DNA of 31,529 nucleotides, taken from Chlamydomonas sphaeroides. Taxonomy: Eukaryota > Chlorophyta > Chlorophyceae > Chlamydomonadales > Chlamydomonadaceae. Position 1 is the first letter of the stretch. Each line of letters starts with the position of its first letter. The DNA lies in NCBI GenBank assembly GCA_001662425.1, contig BDDC01000802.1:10492-42020 (forward strand), in the 5' to 3' direction. The position numbers and the translations under genes are program-made. Shown here piece after piece: positions 29,801 through 31,529 of the stretch. The notes under the pieces were generated by a model. The model made no database searches and had not been told where the DNA came from. It saw only the letters and a list, made by a program, of their open reading frames with translations.

Positions 29801-31529
29801 CTTACCACTGACTAAATGTCGCAGGGCATCTATGAGGACACGGACGGCAGCCTGCTGTCGGTGGGCACGCTGGCGCCCTACGTGGCCTGGCCAGCCGCCT
29901 TCCCGCAGCAGCCTGGCGTCCCCTGGGTCGGCGCCACCTTCCACAGCGGCGTCGGCAACGACCTGTTTGACGCAGCTGAGTGCGCCTACCTGCGCCGCAC
30001 GTTGGGCCAGCCTACCACCAACAGCGGAGTGGTGTGCTCGCCAGCTGTGGGGCCGCTGCGGCGGCTCTCGGTCCTGGACCTCGAGCCTCCGTCTGTGGTG
30101 GGGTGGGACATGCTCGTTGTCAACACCGCCACCAACAGCAGCATGGTCGTTGAGTACAGCCAGGACAATGGCTACAGCTTCGCGGTGCCAGTCGGCCGTG
30201 AATATTGGCTGCACATGCGCTCACCGAGCGGGGTGCGCGTGGACCTCACTGCCTACAGGTGTGTTTGATGCAGCGCATGCTGGCGAGTGGTAGCAGGGCA
30301 GCGGATGGGGACGAAAGTCTGCTGATTGAAGCAGTGGCTGGGTCGAGGACTTATGGTTCGCTTGCTGTGCGGCTGCCAAGCACTCACCTGCACATTAAGC
30401 CCCCTGCATATTCCCCTCTGCCGTGGCTGCAGGTTGTTCCGGTTCGAGTCGGTGCGCAACAGCTCGCACTACCTGTACATAGTGACGCGACATATGCAAG
30501 GCTATGAGAGTGTGACGGTGAATGGAGGCCAGAACATTACCAACGCTGTGCGCCCGGCAAGCACTGCTGGTCACGGCTCAACGGCTTACAACCGAACTGT
30601 GACACCGAACTCCTGGCGCTGGCTAACACTGCCCAGCGGCCAGCGCCAGGCTGCCTCCAGCAATGCCTACAATGACACAATTTTGACCACCTTGGTGCAT
30701 GGCTTGAGCACAGCGCAGATCCGCGTAGCAACATCAGATTGTCAGACAGCAACGTGTACTGCAGCCCAGGTTACGACTCAGCCTGAGCCCTTCGTGCGCT
30801 GGTCGCTCGCCTCCACCTGGTCCTCACGGCCCGGCGGCAAGCCGGCTGCAGACGAGGACGTGACGGTGCCGGCCGGCTGGAGTTTGCTGCTTGATGAGAG
30901 CCCGCCACCGCTGGGTGCGCTGGTGGTGCAGGGCGCGCTGAGGTTCGACCCGGGCCAGGACGTCAACCTCACGGCACGGGTTGTGGTGGTGGCGGATCAG
31001 GTGCGCATGTGGCTCGTTGGGAGGGCCTGAAGTGTCTACGCCCCCGGGCATTGGATGGCGTTCAGCAATAATATTGGTTGTCAGTGATCCCAGCGATGAT
31101 TGCTTGTTTCCAGTCAACCTGACGTGACACCGGCTCCCTGCTCCTGCGCCTAACACAGGGCTCCCTGTCCGCTGGGTCCCCGTCGGCACCTCACCCCACG
31201 GCAGCACGCATCCTTCTGACAGGGACGAGGAACAGCTCAGGGTGGCAGCTACCCTTTGCTGCTGGCCCCGGCTATGGCCTCGGCACCAACATTGGCAGCA
31301 AGGTGCTAGCCGTGCTCAAAGGCGGGAGCCTCGACCTCCATGGCCGGCCGGTGGCCAAGCGCTGGACCCGCCTGGCCCATCCTACAGTGCCTGGCCAGAC
31401 GTTTCTGCAGCTGGCAGAGCCGGACGGTGGGGCCTCCCTGGGCTGGCAGCCTGGCGACCGTGTTCTTGTGACGTCCACGACCTACAATCAGTACCAGGCG
31501 GAGGTCCGGGTGCTGGTGGCCCTGGTGCC
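14779..31529 (+). CDS. Giant PKHD1L1/fibrocystin-L-like surface protein (3' end beyond window)
   Basis: A secreted or membrane-anchored receptor-like protein. Exons: 14779-14912, 15113-15221, 15366-15480, 15701-15761, 15968-16175, 16494-17096, 17305-17428, 17633-17667, 17894-18102, 18489-19734, 20104-20769, 21358-22216, 22354-~22429, 22558-22840, 23146-23473, 23629-23741, 23926-24077, 24277-24976, 25205-25667, 25842-26983, 27132-27389, 27519-28249, 28455-28749, 28912-29042, 29225-29660, 29825-30258, 30433-31000, 31159 to the edge. This gives about 3,617 residues in frame. Domain order: signal peptide, TIG x3, PA14 (about 395-533), TIG array, second PA14-like module (about 1686-1800), more TIGs, G8 (about 2484-2645), parallel beta-helix (about 2645-3300), second G8 (from about 3424). 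This is the vertebrate fibrocystin-L order; fibrocystin lacks the PA14. Those proteins exceed 4,000 residues and end in one membrane helix, which would lie outside. Every junction is phase-consistent except the exon 13 donor, which is ambiguous. An upstream in-frame ATG at 14752 exists, but 14779 gives the better signal peptide. Confidence 0.9.
14857..16910 (+). other. Three N-terminal IPT/TIG domains
   Basis: TIG 1 (exons 1-3) starts IKSITPRNGPFSGGTRLTL and includes VLIGDNPCDV. TIG 2 (exons 4-5) starts VTRIVRPAAGPPGANISF and has the paired Cys typical of this family. TIG 3 (exon 6) starts VASVAPAAGGTAGGTLVTF, then GRGFPD, with VPCVV and LTCVTAP. These are immunoglobulin-like beta-sandwiches. 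Three before a PA14 matches the fibrocystin-L layout. Confidence 0.85.
16960..18102 (+). other. PA14 domain (exons 6-9)
   Basis: The spliced protein reads RIKAFFIAPRTANYTFMIAA, then DDYAQLNGTWIE, then QQSAVALVEGQALLLEAAG. These match the PA14 pattern of a strand ending in an aromatic Phe, the DD-x-x-x-L core, and the later Q-x-S...G-x-x-x-x-x-E strand. The DD core sits in a 35-nt exon (17633-17667). PA14 modules generally bind carbohydrate or act in adhesion. Confidence 0.85.
18489..19734 (+). other. Large single exon, sequon-rich extracellular module
   Basis: Exon 10 encodes 416 residues following the PA14. It has about ten N-x-S/T sequons (NSS, NVT, NAT, NST and others) and Ala/Pro-rich beta-type sequence. 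It ends LRVLDVLGD. I do not assign a named domain. Position and composition fit the post-PA14 spacer of fibrocystin-L proteins. Confidence 0.5.
20104..23473 (+). other. Central IPT/TIG array, part 1
   Basis: Exon 11 holds two TIGs (VTSVEPPRITTAALAAAAGS with RGSGFTPLG and VPCNL; VAAVAPARVAPVGWTVVNIS with GSGFDA and IACGV). Exon 12 holds one (ISSVSPASGSAGGGATLTI with VPCDV and IVCRT). Exons 13-14 hold one (GYASPSSGPAGASITLVG). Exon 15 holds one (ATVAPRQASLAGGVPLTV with LPCPV and LVCSAP). Each has the SP/AP...GG...G-x-GF and PC...C hallmarks. Confidence 0.8.
20770..21357 (+). other. Intron 11 of the fibrocystin-L-like gene (588 bp, the longest)
   Basis: GT-AG intron (AAG|GTGTGT...GACGCAG). It is less GC-rich than its neighbours, with TGTGTGTTC-type repeats near 20770-20800 and 21115-21180. 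No coding or RNA feature was recognised inside it. Confidence 0.6.
23629..24340 (+). other. Second PA14-like / carbohydrate-binding-like module
   Basis: Exons 16-18 encode VGRDYYGIRFTFYMQ, EETVSVTFRGDDSVRVWVND, YQLRLAAGLHKFVLSLVQS. The GDDSVRVWVN segment, followed by a gain-of-strand xLxLAAGLHK, is typical of PA14 and related beta-sandwiches (the DD-x-x-x-L/V-W-V core). It interrupts the TIG array. The assignment as PA14 rather than a related fold is uncertain. Confidence 0.55.
24540..26810 (+). other. Central IPT/TIG array, part 2
   Basis: A degenerate TIG lies in exon 18 (PTLVSVNGSTGRSG, with GGLPCAP and VSCVVP). One spans exons 18-19 (VTDVGVSPQQQ joined to VSLFGGGTVTIAGAGF). Two lie in exon 20 (VTGLAADSTTSGPTTGGSEV with ASCVV; VASVQPARGPSRGGTLLTI with GSGFPA, VPCAN and LTCTTPP). 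The last one directly precedes the G8 domain, as in fibrocystin-L. Confidence 0.75.
26812..27570 (+). other. First G8 domain (exons 20-22)
   Basis: It starts WSDQGTWPAGRPPAEGEDVV and continues LPAGTAVLLD and GSLEFD. In exon 21 it has IVLAGGNLTAGS, ATITLLG, YGSKVLAVWQGMLQMYG and ATADPGATSLLV. In exon 22 it ends VGDRLVVASSS. This is the W..P..G..V.I..G....D and GSKVLAV..G.L..G pattern that defines G8 in fibrocystin, CEMIP and TMEM2 proteins. Confidence 0.9.
27570..30258 (+). other. Parallel beta-helix (PbH1/pectin-lyase-like) region
   Basis: Exons 22-26 encode GRYALHWNQQGD, SSVIRSCVLHRAYARGLVAS, THGLIVQRMVSYDVYGHSYV and LDTGAETG. Exon 23 then has RNNVAAGSDHTGFAL and exon 26 has IYEDTDGSL. This order (GRYPIHWH, HGTHN, YDxxGHxxxLEDGxE, NNVAAGS) is the conserved beta-helix of the fibrocystin-L/CEMIP class. 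Confidence 0.88.
30785..31529 (+). other. Second G8 domain (exons 27-28, cut by window edge)
   Basis: Exon 27 encodes WSLASTWSSRPGGKPAADED, then VTVPAGWSLLLDESPPP and GALRFDPG. Exon 28 (open to the end of the window) encodes GSLSAGS, ILLTG, IGSKVLAVLKGGSLDLHG, WTRLAHPTVPGQT and WQPGDRVLVTSTTYNQYQAE. A second beta-helix should follow outside the window. Confidence 0.88.

Overview
This window is nuclear DNA from a eukaryote and most resembles a GC-rich green alga (Chlorophyta; lineage inferred, species not identified). The reasons are the very high GC content, many short GT-AG introns with GTGAG/GTGCG donors and CAG acceptors, Ala/Gly/Pro-rich proteins, and a giant fibrocystin-type protein beside a plant/algal-style SET protein. 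No bacterial features, RNA genes, CRISPR arrays or recognisable transposons were seen. All exon models were built by hand from splice signals, phase continuity and protein motifs. No transcript evidence was available.

Layout. (1) 1-2525, + strand: an Ala-rich, low-complexity gene of three exons. Exon 2 and its flanking phase-1 introns look like a diverged tandem copy of exon 1 and its intron. (2) 2526-5198: no confident gene; the + strand is G/T-rich. (3) 9456-5199, - strand: a 12-exon gene for a 635-residue SET-domain lysine methyltransferase of SMYD/ATXR type. It has no MYND finger and carries an organelle-type N-terminal leader. Its introns hold partial copies of its own exon starts and splice acceptors. 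(4) 9457-9867: a short divergent promoter region. (5) 9868-12667, + strand: a six-exon PPPDE (DeSI-type deSUMOylating/deubiquitinating) cysteine peptidase with a long low-complexity Cys/Gly/Ala tail. (6) 12668-14778: no confident gene, apart from one possible 54-codon secreted ORF and a 15-bp tandem repeat. (7) 14779-31529 and beyond, + strand: at least 28 exons and about 3,617 residues of a secreted or membrane-anchored PKHD1L1/fibrocystin-L-like protein. It has a signal peptide, three IPT/TIG domains, a PA14 domain, a long TIG array interrupted by a second PA14-like module, a G8 domain, a parallel beta-helix and a second G8 domain. The gene is cut by the window edge.

The genes share no obvious pathway. 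The SET and PPPDE genes are divergently arranged and may share regulatory DNA. The strongest biology is the near-complete algal fibrocystin-L-like gene. The most unusual sequence-level signal is recurrent short local duplication of exon and splice-site segments, seen in the Ala-rich gene and in the SET gene.
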